A DNA stretch of 64,000 bases from Pyrrhoderma lamaoense (GCA_002794735.1 NBAZ01000001.1:2728001-2792000), one strand, 5' to 3'; shown: positions 49,247 through 62,100, counted from the first letter of the stretch. The notes: generated from the letters alone by a model not told the origin. Numbers and translations are program-made.

Positions 49247-50500
49247 TGTTAATGCAAAATCAGTTCGGAAGAGAGATTGAGATAGAAGAGGAGTTGAGCA
49301 CAATCTAAATTTTATACTCAGGGAACTAGAACAAATATGTTACAACATGCGCGTAATATGCAATCTGATACCATTGGTATTAGACTGATAAACGCAGTTA
49401 CTACGTATCACTGTACTGAAAGAAATCTAATCCAAGTATCGATACACTAGAGAAACTATTGCTGCATATTAGATACCTAAATTACTGAAATGCGGAGGGC
49501 AAGCTATGACTATATAAGGAGTGAAAATACAGCTGAGTGTACCAGAGTCCTTGATCGACACTAGTACAAATCGGGCTATAGATTTATTAATCAGCAGTAT
49601 TTGTAATCAGCAAACTACTGGAAGATACAATTCTCTCAATTTTCAAGGCGCTATTACAAGCCTGAAGTGCTAAGAAAATATATTCCTTAAATCATTTAAA
49701 AGACCATATCACTCTACTGAGAAGAAAAATAGTCACTCGGCTTTAACAGCTGTGTGTATACTTATCAATACAAAAATTGAAACATCGGATTAGTACTTCA
49801 TTCGGATTTCTGTTTAAAGCTATCACCTTACACATCTCGTACGAGTGATTCAACTGGGTCTGAAAAGAATACTTTTCTCTTCTACCTGTACTCATTCCCT
49901 AGTAGTAATAACACAAATGTTTCTCCGAATGCCGTCTCGACTTTCTATACACTATATAGAGTATACTTCAAGGATACACCATGTCCTTGTCTCTTTGTTT
50001 AGCGTCGACTCGGTCTATTGTGTTCTAATGAAGAGATAGTTCTCTGAATATTCAGCTCACTCCTCATAATGTTTGTTTCACTAAAATACCCTTGCAAGAA
50101 TTGTATCTCGTAGGTTTGTCAACGAGCAACTATTAAAACTAGGTCAACAACATCTGACGGTATATCAAGTTCGCTTCAACGTATGTTTATATACACATAC
50201 ACGATGATAGAAAAAGTTCCATGAGTGGTGCAACACATATGTGCTTATAGCAATCGATGAACTTGGAACTTTCCCCTACAAATAGCTTCCGTACGATTTC
50301 TCAGTCATTGGATCCCATTTCTTCGTCTTGTGTGTTAAGTACATACACATGTATACAGAGTCAAAAAATCTGGATATTCTATTTATACATTTCTTTTAAT
50401 CAAGGTTTCAGAAAATCAAGAAAAATGCTTCTGGCGTGAAGTTGAATGTTAAACGGTTCCGACCAGTGTTTATATATATCGTACATATTTATACAAACAC
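49247..50500. other. Intergenic region, no gene recognised
   Basis: About 1.25 kb upstream of adenosine kinase and downstream of the RNA polymerase-like gene. AT-rich; ORFs such as 49845-50039 show no family feature. Confidence 0.6.
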
Positions 50501-53500
50501 CTATTCTTCCTCATTTCTCTTGGAGCGATCTAATGTCTTGACTAGACTGCTTGACAATATACAGTAATCAGAAGCTTCTGATGTCATCGAGACATAGTTC
50601 GACGGAGACGCCTTGGCTCTAAGTCCACACAAGGTAGAAAATGCAACTATAAACGGGAATGTCGAGGAGGTCCATCCGGAGTACCCGTAACATATAATAT
50701 ATGCGTATGACGCTGCAATCTCTCTCGTAATTTCACGAGAGAAGAGTACATCGTCGAGGCCTTTGTTGAAATCCGATGAGTATCGTCTACATATCTCAGA
50801 GAAAGATTTCGTTGACGTCGAAGTGGTTCCCTTTCTCTTTTCCCCAAGCACTGAACTTGCTTCTGATACAAAATCATCTCGTAGTTTTCTAACGAAGACC
50901 CTAATTTTCTCGATACACTTCAAGGAATCATTATCTCCCTTTTCTTTTTGGCATCTAGCCCAGATTAACGCGTTTTCGAACGGAAGAGCAAGAATGTTAT
51001 GTTTCCCTTTCTTTAAGTCTTCAGCCTTTTCGCATAAGGCTTTGAAGTCTTTGAAAATTTGGTCTTTCAGCTCCTCCCCACGATTTTTGATGGAAGTAAG
51101 AACAAAGGGTCCCAAACGTGTCGGGCGCTTTATAGGCAATTCAGCCCTGCCATCATTCCGCTCATATTCGTCCTTCTTCTGCATTGAATGTGGCCTTGGC
51201 CTATTCCATTTTTTTGAGTCCTTCTTGAAAACATCCCTCTTCACTCGAAGTCCAGTCTTGACAGAATCCAAACAAGTAGTGAACCTTGAAAGCCGCTTAA
51301 TTTGTATATATGATGATATAAGAATAGAAAAGTAAATACATATAGGCAAGTCGAACCGTATCTGGATCATCGTATCCTAAGCTATAGACAGCATTGTCAT
51401 GGAAATGGGAATATTGTCCCACTTTCCCTCCAGTAGCGAGGCCAACCGTGATTTTCTTGAAAATCTCCTTGTGTATTTGAACGGGGACTTTCCTTTCATC
51501 CTTTTCATGAAGGAAGTCACCTTCTCGACTTCTTGCTCGAAGTCGTTCCGTAAGTTTTTCGGCTCATCGAATTCTTTAGAGTTCTTGAACCCGTCGACGA
51601 TATCTGGGTCTGCGATTATAGTCACGGTATCTAAGCCAAGCCTATGAGACATAACTACTAAAGATATCATGACTGTGTACCCACCTCCATCATAGTCTAA
51701 TATAACAATGAGGGGGAAAATAAGAACAATGAGTCTCAACCGACTACTCCTATTGCAACAGACTCACCTCCACCACCAAGGTAGCCTGTTGTGTACAATA
51801 AGACATGAGTTTGAAAAGAGCTAGGTAGTTAGACTTACTTGCTAACGATCGTTTCCCTTTGATTGAAAAGATTATGACATCTTTATAGCATAACAACTTG
51901 TCGTGGTGAACTGCTTTCACCTGCGATGCAATTCACAGTCAGATAAGAAGAAAACTATATCCAGTAGTAGACTTATAGACCTTTCTGACATCAGATGCAA
52001 CCCTCGTAGGATTGCGTGTAACCTATTTAGATATCAGATCATTTAAATTTCCCCACAAATTACAACACCCACTAAAACCGGACCCTTAAAGGTATATGGG
52101 TCTAGAGAGATAGTTGGATCATCTACCTCTTTAGAGCTCCTAAAGTAAATTTCGTCCTCAGCTAATACTCCGTAAGGATCTAAGTAAGAACGTTAGATCT
52201 GTGCCGTATAGAATTAAATTTTAGAAATACCTGGAACGATGAATGCTTCTACTGATAGCGCTACTGGTATTCTGAATAGCTCTAGATAGCTATTAACAAC
52301 TTCAGATAAAATATGTCTGATTTTGTCTCTCAATACAGAGCTCTCGAACGGGGTAAATCCAGCAAGAAGCATTTCGCGGGCGGACTCGAAGATGGTGCTT
52401 GGATAGCCACTATTTGGATCCCGTTCAACAAGACTGGAATCATCTTCCAAACCCTCTTTCTCTTCTTCATCTTTGATATAGCCGTAAAGGCGGGCATCTG
52501 CACCTGCCGCCCTACTAAGCCGTGCAGCTTTGATACCACCCGCTCTCTCTACTGCATTAATCAAACGTGTTTGGGCAGTCGGGCCCGTCCAATCTTTTAA
52601 AGTTCCTATTTCTTCCTCTAGACCTCTCTCCATCAATGAATTAAATACATCAGTCTTCACACCATTGTAACTCATATTAAGAATTGTCTGCATATACAAG
52701 CTTGACGGTACTGTCAACCGCGCGAGTCGCACCAGATCAAAAATTAATAATGAGCGGTCCCAATCAGCTTTAGTATCGTGTTCCACCTTTAACTGAGATT
52801 TTCGAATCCATATCTTAGGCGGTTCAACGCAATTTTGATGCTCTACATCAGGATGCAAATACCAGACCCCTTTGGCACCTGCAATCCGACCCTGAACTAC
52901 GCAGGAAAGAGTCGAATGTGTCTGCTGTGCGACTAGAGAAGATGGCTGAGTAACAGTAGTGAGAATAGTAGTGAGCAAAACCTCACTTTCTCGCAATGCT
53001 GAGCCATTCATCCAGCCACAACCATCCGTCATCACATTACCAGTTTCCGAATCTTAAACGAAACCTTCAGTAATGACGGCATAATCAAACTTCAAGGGGC
53101 TTACATGCATCATCAATGTGTAAGAATATGTTTTCAGGAGAAAATTGGAGAACAGGCCTCGACGTTGATAAAATCAAGGCCCTATATACATGTTAAAGAG
53201 CAATTATAACAGTGAAAGTACTCATGAGCACACACCATCTAGCAAGCCATTTACTCAAGGCCTGGGAGATAATGGTTGAGTGTAGGTTGAAATTTTTGAC
53301 AATCTAAATTACTTGCCTGTCCAGAATTCCTTTCGATGGGATTGTGCCATTTCAGAAAGTCATCAAATGATCTTCTATAACCGTCGCCCAGTTTCTTGAC
53401 AGGTTGTCTTTCATAATTATCACTACATTCCACTAGAAAAAGTTTTCCTTCTTTTGTATGGAATGGGCAATAGATGCGACCGCATAGCACAAATCGCTCC

Positions 53501-54255
53501 CCAAGTAAGTCAGCGATAGAAGCATCGTTACTCAGAGCGTATTCAGAATCTTTCTCTATTTTAATTTGTAATATGGAAAGGGAAGTGCAGTATCTTGTAG
53601 CACGATTAGATTTTCCAATTCCATAGGGGCGAGACGAACACTAAACAGGCCATCTTTCTCAGATTTGTTTTTGTTGACCCGCAATTTTGCTGTCAACTGA
53701 ATGCGACCACCATACCAATTTTCTTCGCCTTCCCAGGGCCCATGAGTCCTAGACCCCGCTGTCTGCCCTCCATCAGTGCATCGTGCTCACGATCCAACTC
53801 TTTGCTGAACGTGTGTGAGTATGAGCTGATGATTCTAGTAATTAGGCCTTACAAGATATTTCTTCTTGAATCCAGTACGAGAGGACTCAGCACCTCGTCA
53901 CCTTTTCCGATTACAGTTGATAATTTAAGGCCAACTTCAAGGTTTGTCCCTCTCAATTTGCGGAGGACCTCCCTTGTGATATCCTCCCATTCCCATCGAC
54001 CTTCTGTAACGCCTCTGGCTATTTCAAACTGGATTCCTTTGGCAATTCTATAGTGATCCATGAGGTCTTGGACATTTTTATCATGCGCTATGATAATCAT
54101 CGTTTTTGAGCCGGGCTTTGAGGTAGTTTCCTCATGGGCGTAGCAGGAGAATCTGTAGCATCATTGATACTTGTCTGTTTTAACCGCTTGGAGGAAATGA
54201 TTTCTTCCGGATCGATTTGACACTTCGTCACCAAGGGTTCATGAGTTATGGCAAC
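50501..54255 (-). CDS. Eukaryotic RNA-dependent RNA polymerase (RNA-silencing type)
   Basis: Cellular RdRP of the QDE-1/RDR family, which makes double-stranded RNA for RNA interference. From N to C: KGIQFEIARGVTEGRWEWED, the RLAPMELEN region, GRIYCPFHTKEGKLFLVEC, MTDGCGWMNGSAL, CVVQGRIAGAKGVWYLHPD, a long helical block, VRKVKAVHHDKLLCYKDVII, then the catalytic loop SLASYLGGGDYDGDTVTII. ADPDIVDGFKNS follows. Then come GGKVGQYSHFHDNAVYSLGY, DPDTVRLA, LDSVKTGLRV and a basic C-terminal tail. The catalytic loop is assembled from exons split around two microexons (51768-51785 and 51685-51696). Frames are one base short near 51489-51491 and at 54103-54107. The true start is upstream and unresolved. 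Confidence 0.9.
51685..51696 (-). other. 12-nt microexon encoding the RdRP catalytic aspartates
   Basis: Flanked by an acceptor TTAG (51697-51700) and a donor GTGGGTAC (51684-51677). Spliced to its neighbours it reads (G)AC TAT GAT GGA G(AT), giving DYDGD. Without the splice the frame reads DYDGGG, which lacks the last metal-binding Asp. Downstream exon starts at 51630. Confidence 0.85.
51768..51785 (-). other. 18-nt microexon encoding the RdRP LGGG segment
   Basis: Acceptor CAACAG at 51786-51791 and donor GTGAGTC at 51761-51767. It joins SLA(S) to YLGGG and on to the DYDGD exon. Introns on either side are 53 and 71 bp. Confidence 0.83.
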
Positions 54256-54982
54256 ATTTTGCCCCTTATCAAATTAATACTGTCAGCGTCTGTGTAGGAA
54301 ATCCACGCTCAGCCATTTTTTGTGATAGTTAGGAAGATGGGACCGACCCTTGTGTGGGAGCGAAGCATCTTCAGTACTACTTATGCTTGCTACAGCAGTT
54401 GAAGTGGTGGATATGGAAGAAAGAGAGGAACTGGGAGAATAATACTCTTCGGAACTCTGAGTTTCTTCGTAACGTAATTCGGTATTTATTTTTTGTATAT
54501 CTTGTGATAATACCAAGATAAATTAGAGCTAGGTCACACTCGTAATACCTATGCACCCACCCACTACCGAGAGGAACAGAGGCAGATGGTTAAGTCCCTA
54601 TTTTAAGTAAAGGTTATAAGTTTAAATTTCGACGCCGACGTACGTATTTGATGGTCCTTCTCTGTAAGGACGGCAGTCAGTATATCCCGCTGTAAAAGAG
54701 GATAAACAATACTTAAGGTACCAACTTTGTAACTCCGAAGTATCAACACCGCAATCTCTTGTCGCTTGTCTAGCTTTCCGCCGCACTCTCCTCGCTGATA
54801 TCGATGTATCCATGGAACCAATGAGACAACCAAGGATGAAACTTTAGAAAACGGGTAGATATCAGTGATGGCTCCTTATGGGGTGTTGAGAGAAAACAGA
54901 AAGGATGTATAAGTAAGTCCCTTCGGGCCTTGGCAAGCCTACTCTCCAAGTTTTCGGCGCGTCGAAGATTTGAAGGATGCAT
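54256..54982 (-). other. Probable 5' exons of the RNA-dependent RNA polymerase gene
   Basis: Open blocks read toward the polymerase gene: a Ser-rich acidic stretch (EETQSSEEYYSPSSSLSS, about 54495-54440), then KGRSHLPNYHKKWLSV, and farther up MHPSNLRRAENLESRLAKAR (ATG at 54982). None carries a domain signature. The frames between them conflict, so exon joins cannot be fixed. It may instead be a separate small gene. Confidence 0.4.
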
Positions 54983-55366
54983 ACCTAGGACGTAAGGAAG
55001 CGGGATCTTCGAAAGTTTGTAAGCTTTAAAAGTTGGTGATAACTAGAAATAACGAAACAGAAGCAGCCTTTTTATGTCGCATCCAAGTGGCCGTTTCCAG
55101 AAAGGTCGGAATTGAAAACAAAAAACAGTCCAAAGTTTAGTTTCATGGTGAGTACGAAGACAATATGAAGAAAAAATGAGCGGCAAAGATCAATTGTGTA
55201 TGTATGTATAGTATGGGCTTGAATATAGAAGTGGCTGAGAAAAGCACCGTACCAGTTTTTCCAAAATGAGGCTAATGCATACATGTGCTAGTGTTGTAGT
55301 ATATTTACTCGTTATTTATCCAAACTCTATCTCAGCATATCTTAATTCATCCCGCGTTGAACTCCG
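54983..55366. promoter_or_regulatory. Divergent intergenic region
   Basis: About 380 bp between the polymerase-side 5' exons (minus) and the RCC1-repeat gene (plus). AT-rich with a few TG/CA steps; no site assigned. Confidence 0.45.
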
Positions 55367-56649
55367 ATGTGTACAATTTTCTCCTCTGGGTCTAACTCTC
55401 ACGGGCAGCTTGGACATGGGGGAGAAGAGGACAGCCATACATTTCGAAAATGTATCTTTGCTGATAATAGTAACTGGCTTCCTGGAACGGAGATAATCTC
55501 AATTGTAGGCGGTGCGAACCATACACTCATCTTACTTCGAGAAGCTGGGACTAGTGCACAGACTAGTACACAGTTATGGGGAGCCGGTGACGGGAGAAAG
55601 GGACAACTTGGAGAACAGTACCGACAGTCTTTTGGTACATCTTCAGTCTTTCGTAGGATAAATATACCTTATGATGGTACTACAGACGAAATCACTGCAA
55701 TTGCATCTGCATGGGAGACTTCATATGTAGTTATCTCAAGCTCCGGCGGCGACTATCTTCTATCATCAGGGACTGATGACTTTGGTGACATTGGTACGGG
55801 TGCTCAGATCCGAAGACAAGGCTTCTCGAAATCATGGCAGAGGGTCAGCTTTCGTCATGTACTCCCAGAGTCTGTCACGTCTATCCGGATCAGATGCCTC
55901 AAGGCCGGTCCTCACAATGTTTTAGCCAAACTTTCATATAGGACTAATTCTAGCTTGTCTGATAATGAGATTATTGTCGGCTGGGGTGCAGCAAGACAAG
56001 GTCAATTGGGCCCATCACAATGTTATAATCTGGGTAAGCCCCAGTCCTTCCTCAGCTCTCCTGTGAAATTAGATATCGCACAATCCATACAAAACTATGC
56101 TATCGGAAATCAGCACATTGTTTTCCTTACAACGGAGGGACTTGTGATTAGTTTAGGCTCCAATAGAAAAAACCAGCTAGACGGCTTGAGCGATGTAAAG
56201 ATGTAGTGCTTCTTGACACAACTTGGAATGGGACGTATCTTATTCGAAATGGAACTAAAGACAAGCGCTGGACACTTGTGGCTGGGGGCAGTAATACCCA
56301 TGGTCAATTAGCACTTAGCCCTGATAATGTTCCATCCCAGCCTCACGAGTTTTCATTTGGCTTGAATTCAATAGAAACATCGCCTACTAAGATTGCTTGT
56401 GGGAGTGAGCACGTTCTAGTGGTAATTGAAAACAGCCATTCGAATAAGCAGATCGGATCCTGTTCGGGCGTCTATGGGTGGGGATGGAATGAGCACGGAA
56501 ACCTCGGTCTTGGACATACACAAGATGTCCATACACCAACTTTAATATGGCCAGACAGTGACTTCCATGATAATTTCTATTACTCAGATAATGTATCGGG
56601 AATCTGGGCGGGTTGTGCTACGAGTTGGATTGTTGTGAAGAGACGATAA
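55367..56649 (+). CDS. RCC1-repeat beta-propeller protein (ATS1-like)
   Basis: Seven-bladed propeller built of RCC1 repeats, similar to yeast Ats1, which acts in elongator/tRNA modification, or to other RCC1-type proteins. Repeats are visible: MCTIFSSGSNSHGQLGHGGE, IISIVGGANHTLIL, LWGAGDGRKGQLGEQY, TDEITAIASAWETSYVV, VGWGAARQGQLGPSQC, YAIGNQHIVFLTTEG, GGSNTHGQLALSPDN, KIACGSEHVLVV and GWGWNEHGNLGLGH. The start MCTIF at 55367 lies right at the first repeat, as in Ats1. Frame is one base short at about 56183-56184 (GG) between NQLDGL and RCKDVVLLDTTWNGTY. No introns are needed apart from this break. Function within the RCC1 superfamily is inferred. Confidence 0.8.
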
Positions 56650-56787
56650 ATCTGTATCTTGTATTATTCTCTATCTTGATATATTAAAAATGATACAAAG
56701 CTAGTCTGCCACAGATACATGAATGCTTCTATACAGGTTACTCCTATGCAACCTTGATATGTACGAGAAGCTTCAATACACATGCTT

Positions 56788-57300
56788 TTAGTCGTCCACC
56801 CCTAAACCGAGTTCATCATGTAATTGCTTCACAGTTGTCTCCTTGCGTATAGCAAGCTATTATGATAGGGAAAAACGAAGTCAGACCAGGAACAGGACGA
56901 TTAGATTGAACACATACCTTGCCCAATAGAACCTTCCAATACGAGTTTAGTATGTTAAAGAACGTCAGCACGATAGAAACAGACATATCCGTACTTGTGT
57001 TGCATCCTTAGTTTCATTGTAATCATGCAAAGTTTTATATGTCTTTTCACTATCTTCTCTGAATCTTCATTCCTGTTAGTGATGAAAGCCAAAAATTTGG
57101 TTGGGACAATGTCAAAGAGTTCAAGAAATTCATTTCTTGTGCATACCCGAGTTCCGCCTGTAATCTATCAATCTCAGCCATCAATTCCGCTATGCGTTGT
57201 GCATCATTCTGTTTCATAGATTGGCCGTTATTCCTCGAGAATTATAGCAGATACTCAAGACGCTTTTTACCTGACAAGGCTTATACGTTCCCTGGATCAT
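56788..57300 (-). CDS. Swi5/Sae3-family recombination mediator
   Basis: Small DNA-repair protein that with Sfr1/Mei5 assists Rad51 and Dmc1. Spliced exons give NDAQRIAELMAEIDRLQAEL (coiled coil), EDSEKTYKTLHDYNETKDAT, a 15-nt microexon VLLGK (56918-56932), then LAIRKETTVKQLHDELGLGVDD and stop. This matches the Swi5 C-terminal core (hydrophobic helix, YNExKDxxQ, LxGxLAxxxxxTVxxLyxxfGLxxDD). Introns: 'GTATGC...ATTCAG' in the middle and two short ones around the microexon. The start shown (MIQGTYKPCQ at 57300) is uncertain; the frame continues upstream. The identification rests on the C-terminal motif. Confidence 0.75.
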
Positions 57301-57601
57301 GACTAGATTACTCGTGTCGAAGGCCGTGCCGAGGTAACATGTGATGATCTCATGTTCGACATGGTTGTTTGTCACTGTCAAATCATCTGCTTACTCCCGT
57401 AACTTGCTTGTATTATATTCAATATGATATACTGAATAATAATATTCTATGTTCACATAACTACAATTATCAAAACGAATAGTACATGTGCATATCCCGA
57501 GAGCTGAAAACAAATATATAATTTACTAATTAATATCCAAGGAGAAACGCGTATCTGCAAAAAGAGGGTGTATGAGTCGGGGAACAATATTTGGACCCTA
57601 A

Positions 57602-58788
57602 TCACCCAGCAAGATCTAATACACCGCTCATTTGCATCAGCGTGCGTTCTGAAGAAGGCATAGGCCAGAAGCCCCTTCCTCTAGGCATTGAAGGTCTTCT
57701 CATTTGTCCTGCCACCCTCATTCCTGGTTGAAACTCAATAGTTCTTTGTAAAGGGATATTCTGTTGTTGCGACATAGCATTTCCCGGAACTGGTCCAGCG
57801 CCATAAGGCTGTAGCTGTGGCGAATTCCGTTGTGCCCAGCTATCTGAGATATTTGCTTGTGCCATATTTTGCTTCAGTTGGTGTAGAATTGGCTTATGTT
57901 CCTGTATCTCGTCATCCCAGCCCATACGCTGTGCATTCAGCGAATCGATGCCTAACATTTTTCGTAGCTCTTCGTTCTCCTTCTCGAGTCGAGCTATTTC
58001 AGCCTCTCGTTCAACGGACCAATCTTCCCTGCTCTCATCGTCGAGGTAGTTTACGAGCTCGGTCAAGGGTTTTTCATCGGTATCATTTGATGCTTCGGGG
58101 TCTTCTCCACCTAGTGATCGTAATAGCTTTCTGAGATTCTCTGTTAATCTGTGCAGAGACTCGCTGATGTGTGAGTTACTGGCAATATCCCCATTCACAG
58201 ATACAGCAGCTCGTGACAACCAGAGAGTTTCGTAGTGTCGTCTTAAAGTCAATTCGTGTTGCTGAGCAGCAAGCTAATGAAATGTGTTCGTAAGCAATAA
58301 AGGAAGCCCTCCGACAAAGATATACACGCACGGCATGATTTCGAAACTTTGTCATGACCGTATCCATTGTTTGCTCATATTCCTTTAGGAGCATACTGAG
58401 TTGCTTGTTCTCATGTACGAGTGTTTGGTTCTCTATGATAGTCTGCGCATTTGCCCTCTCTAGTTCAGATTCAAAGACTTCTAATAATCGATTACTTAGT
58501 ATGAATTGGTAACTGAATCATGCTTGTCATACCTTGCGAAAGGTCAACATTAAATCTTCTCAACGAGTAACCAGTCCCATTTTGTAAAGCTTGTCCCTGC
58601 CAGATTATTTACTCGAGGTTAGTATATTAAGAGACCAGACAGACAAGTACCCTCGCCTTTAATGTTCCGGTCTGATTCTGAAGTGTTGAAACTAGTTTTT
58701 GATTATGTGCGAGTTGTTCGCTGAGTTCCTGTACCATATGTAGTACCCGAAACATATCTTGGTCTAAGTCGCGTTCTACTCCATACAT
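57602..58788 (-). CDS. SIKE/FGFR1OP2-family coiled-coil protein (STRIPAK component)
   Basis: Coiled-coil subunit of the STRIPAK phosphatase-kinase complex, known in fungi as SCI1-type and in animals as SIKE1/FGFR1OP2. [20 protein letters not shown] is followed by [21 protein letters not shown] and later [54 protein letters not shown] and [16 protein letters not shown]. These include the SIKE hallmark of an ENExL-repeat helix followed by a four-helix-like segment. The C-terminal region is Pro/Gln/Met-rich ([12 protein letters not shown]) and probably disordered. Four introns. Confidence is in family, not exact complex function. Confidence 0.7.
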
Positions 58789-59129
58789 GTTTTATGATAC
58801 AAGACGGGGTACTCGAAATGTAAATTAGACTCGGAACGCTAATTTCTAGTTAATGTTAAAGACACGATGTATGTGAGCCGTGACTCGACGTGTACATGTT
58901 ACATATTGTCACGGGCCCTCTATCCAATAGTTGATTTAGGCGAGTTGATACTAGTTAACTCAGAGTTGTTATGATTTGATGTGTATTGAGAAGAGTATAA
59001 GTTAAATGCGCTACAGATACATGCCAAAATGATGCCATAATACACAGAAGAGAGCAAAACTAGAATTGCATGTAGTAAAAGAGGAAGAAAAATGCGTAGT
59101 AACAAAGTGATGAAACTGATAAAACATTC
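58789..59129. other. Intergenic region, no gene recognised
   Basis: About 340 bp between two minus-strand genes; AT-rich. An ORF at 58920-59105 has a hydrophobic run but no start context. Confidence 0.5.
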
Positions 59130-62100
59130 TTAAGTAGGATGTTGCCGCGGCCTGTTTGCCCCACCTCGAATTTTACCCAACCATCCCTTTCCGGCAGGTC
59201 TCTGAGTTCGTGGTTCATTAGACCCCGGTTCTACTGTAAATACACGTTTTGCTTTTGGAGGACTATTTGTTACATCCATGATACCAGTTGGAGGCTGCAG
59301 CGTGCGAGAAGCAGACTTCCGAATCGGAGAAGGTTGGCTAAGGGTTGGCCGTAATATGGTCTGCCCTCTCATAGGTGTAAATCCGGTACGTAGGGTTTGT
59401 AGGGGCCGTTTACCACGAGGTGTTGACGAGAGTTCTGATAACGAAGGGATAGAGGGCATAGCATAAGATGACGACGACGACGACGAAGGAAGGCTGGGAG
59501 GAGTAGAAGATACGTTAGGTTCTGCTCGACAGAGATCAGGGAAGCGCGCTTCTACTGTTGCGCGCCCAAAGTCTGCATCATCAGGTAAAGGGCGTTTTTT
59601 ACCAATCGAAGTCCCTGGTCTGTCTTCAGGAGATATCGACCGAGGTCTTTTTGTGCCAGATGTACGCCTTCCGAGGCCATTGGGAAAGACTGTTCAGGCG
59701 CCTGGGATGGAAGTTGAGGCTTAGGAGATTCTCGAACCGGATCAGTTCTAGAACTTTCCGGTGGAGCGATAGACTGTGGATTCACTGGTTCAGGACGAGT
59801 GAGGGCCTCAGATGTAGCTTTTAACTTATTTTGTAAGCTATTATTCTTCTTCGTCAGTGAATCAATTTTGCTTGTCAGCTTCTTCTTCTCCTTGAGCATC
59901 CTAAAAAGCGTTTAAGCATAAAAAGATATATCATCCTATACAATTGACCTACTGTATAAACTTATCATCATTTTCTTCGATTTCAGAGCACTTAGATTGA
60001 AGACAGGTATCCATCTCTTCAATCTTTTCTTTCATATCTGAAACAGTTTGTTGTAGACTCTTGATCCTTTCTGCATCTTTCTCATGCTCTTTAAGCTGAT
60101 TACGAAGGTTCGTTATAGCACGATCGTGTTCCTGATTGTTCAGTAAGAGCTTCATTTCTGAGGAGTTAGCTACTCTCTCCGATTGAGAATGCAGCTCCTT
60201 TAGACGTGTAAGCTCACTATGAAGTTCGGACACCTCCCTCCCTTTCGTCGCAAGACTGATCTCTAGCGAGTGACACATAGATTTCGCACGTTGTGCTTCT
60301 CCAGTGAGATTGTCAAAGTCAGACTGTAGGGCAGTGTTCTCTCCCTGGAGTGCTATGAGCCTCTGACGAAGTTCTATAACTTGTTGTTGATAACCTTCAA
60401 TCTCTTGACGGAGCTCATTTTCAATAACTTGGGTACTGGTTCCGGCATTCATTGTTTTCTGGATTTCTTGCTGATAACTGTCAATTTCTCTCTTCAATTT
60501 CTCAGTTTCATCCTGTAGAGAGCAACGAAGATCAGATATTTCAGCCGTTAGAGTAGAAACTTGTTCTCGGAGAGCCTGAGTCTCAGCTTCGTGGGACGAT
60601 GTCGCTTTTCGCTCCCCTTCGATTATGGCCTCGTAATTTGCTAATTGATCTTCTAACTCCTTCTTTGTCACCTCCAGCAATTTGCAGGTTTCGTCATAAC
60701 GAGCCTGAAGCTCATCGGTGGTCGCCTGCGATGAGTTTGCTTGCGTAGCTCTATCATGTTCGAGACGTTGGATATCAGCTTCGAGTCTCTTCAAGTTTGA
60801 TTCGTAATTGACACGTTCTTCCTCCAATTTTCCACGGAGAGAAGCAGCTTCGTTCAGGTCCTTTTCGGATTCGACCTCGAAAGCGGAGAGGCGCGCTGAA
60901 ATTTCGGTTTTCTCCTTTTCCAACAGAGTAATACGTTCTTGTAACTTCGTATTCTGTTCCGTCTTTTCAGAAAGGGCGACGTTGGAATCATGACACAAAC
61001 CACGTAAGGACTCGATATCGGATACAAGGCGATCCAGTTCCACTTTTTTTGAGTTTAGTTCACTATCCATAATTTGTACCTTGTTGGCTAAATCCAGATT
61101 ACTTGCCGTGAGTGACTGGAGTTCATTGACGACACTCTCTACTTCCTTCGTCTTTTGCGTAAGCTGGTCCTCTTTTGTTTGTATAGTGTCCTTCATTTCG
61201 GCTAGAGCCAACCGTGCGTGTTCTAGATCAGCTTCGAGCCGACAACGTTCCTGGATTTCTTGATCCATTCTACCCTCCAAGCTCTCAGAATACTCCTTGT
61301 TTGACTTCAACGAAGTCAGTTCAGAGCTAAGCCGTTGTAACTCCGAGGCTGTGCGTTCATATTCCCTGCTTTTGGCCTGTAGTGCGTTAACTGCTCCTTC
61401 GTATTCCGTTTTACATGTTGACAATTCCTCGCGTAGACCTTGGATTTCTAATTGATAGCGTTCGAGTTCCATAACATGATTCCCATTGTCAGAAGCTAGC
61501 TGATCTCGGAGCTTCTGTATCGTATGTCCTGAAGAAGTTTGCAAATCATCAAGCTCAGAATCAAGCTCTTCTATACGCTTCTTTACTTCATCCAAGTTGT
61601 TTAGACCCAGATCATTGAGGAGTGCACCAATACGTTCCTCTTGCTCCATAGCAACATTGCTCACAGAAACAAGCTCCCCTCTAAGGCTATCCGTTTCGAC
61701 TACCTGTGATTCAAGCTCCTGCAGATGTTCCTTTAGGCTATCCAGCTGCCTCACTGTTTCATCCAAGTTTGCACTGAGTTGTTCGATCTGTAATCCTGAT
61801 TGAACGAGTGCTTTCTGGGCTACTTCTCGTTGCTCGCGAGTGACTTCGCAGTCTTCAACCATAGCTCTTTTTGCAGTTTCTGCCAGCTCTAACTCGCCCG
61901 TCACCTCTTCTAGCCGTTCTTCCAAAAGCGCCATATTCGTTTCCAACCTCTTGATATCATGCTGATGCTGTCCAATTTGCTGGGTCCGTCGTTGTACCCT
62001 GGCTTCAAGGACTTCGATTTTCTTCCTAAGAGAGGTGGATTCGTCACTTGGGGGCCGTTGGGTGTAAAATTCGTTTCAAGCCGCTTGCATTCCTCTACTG

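Noticed and set aside
51660..51700. Apparent loss of a catalytic Asp in the RNA-dependent RNA polymerase (DYDGGG)
   Set aside because: The unspliced frame only looks mutated; GT-AG sites on both sides of a 12-nt exon give the intact DYDGD loop.
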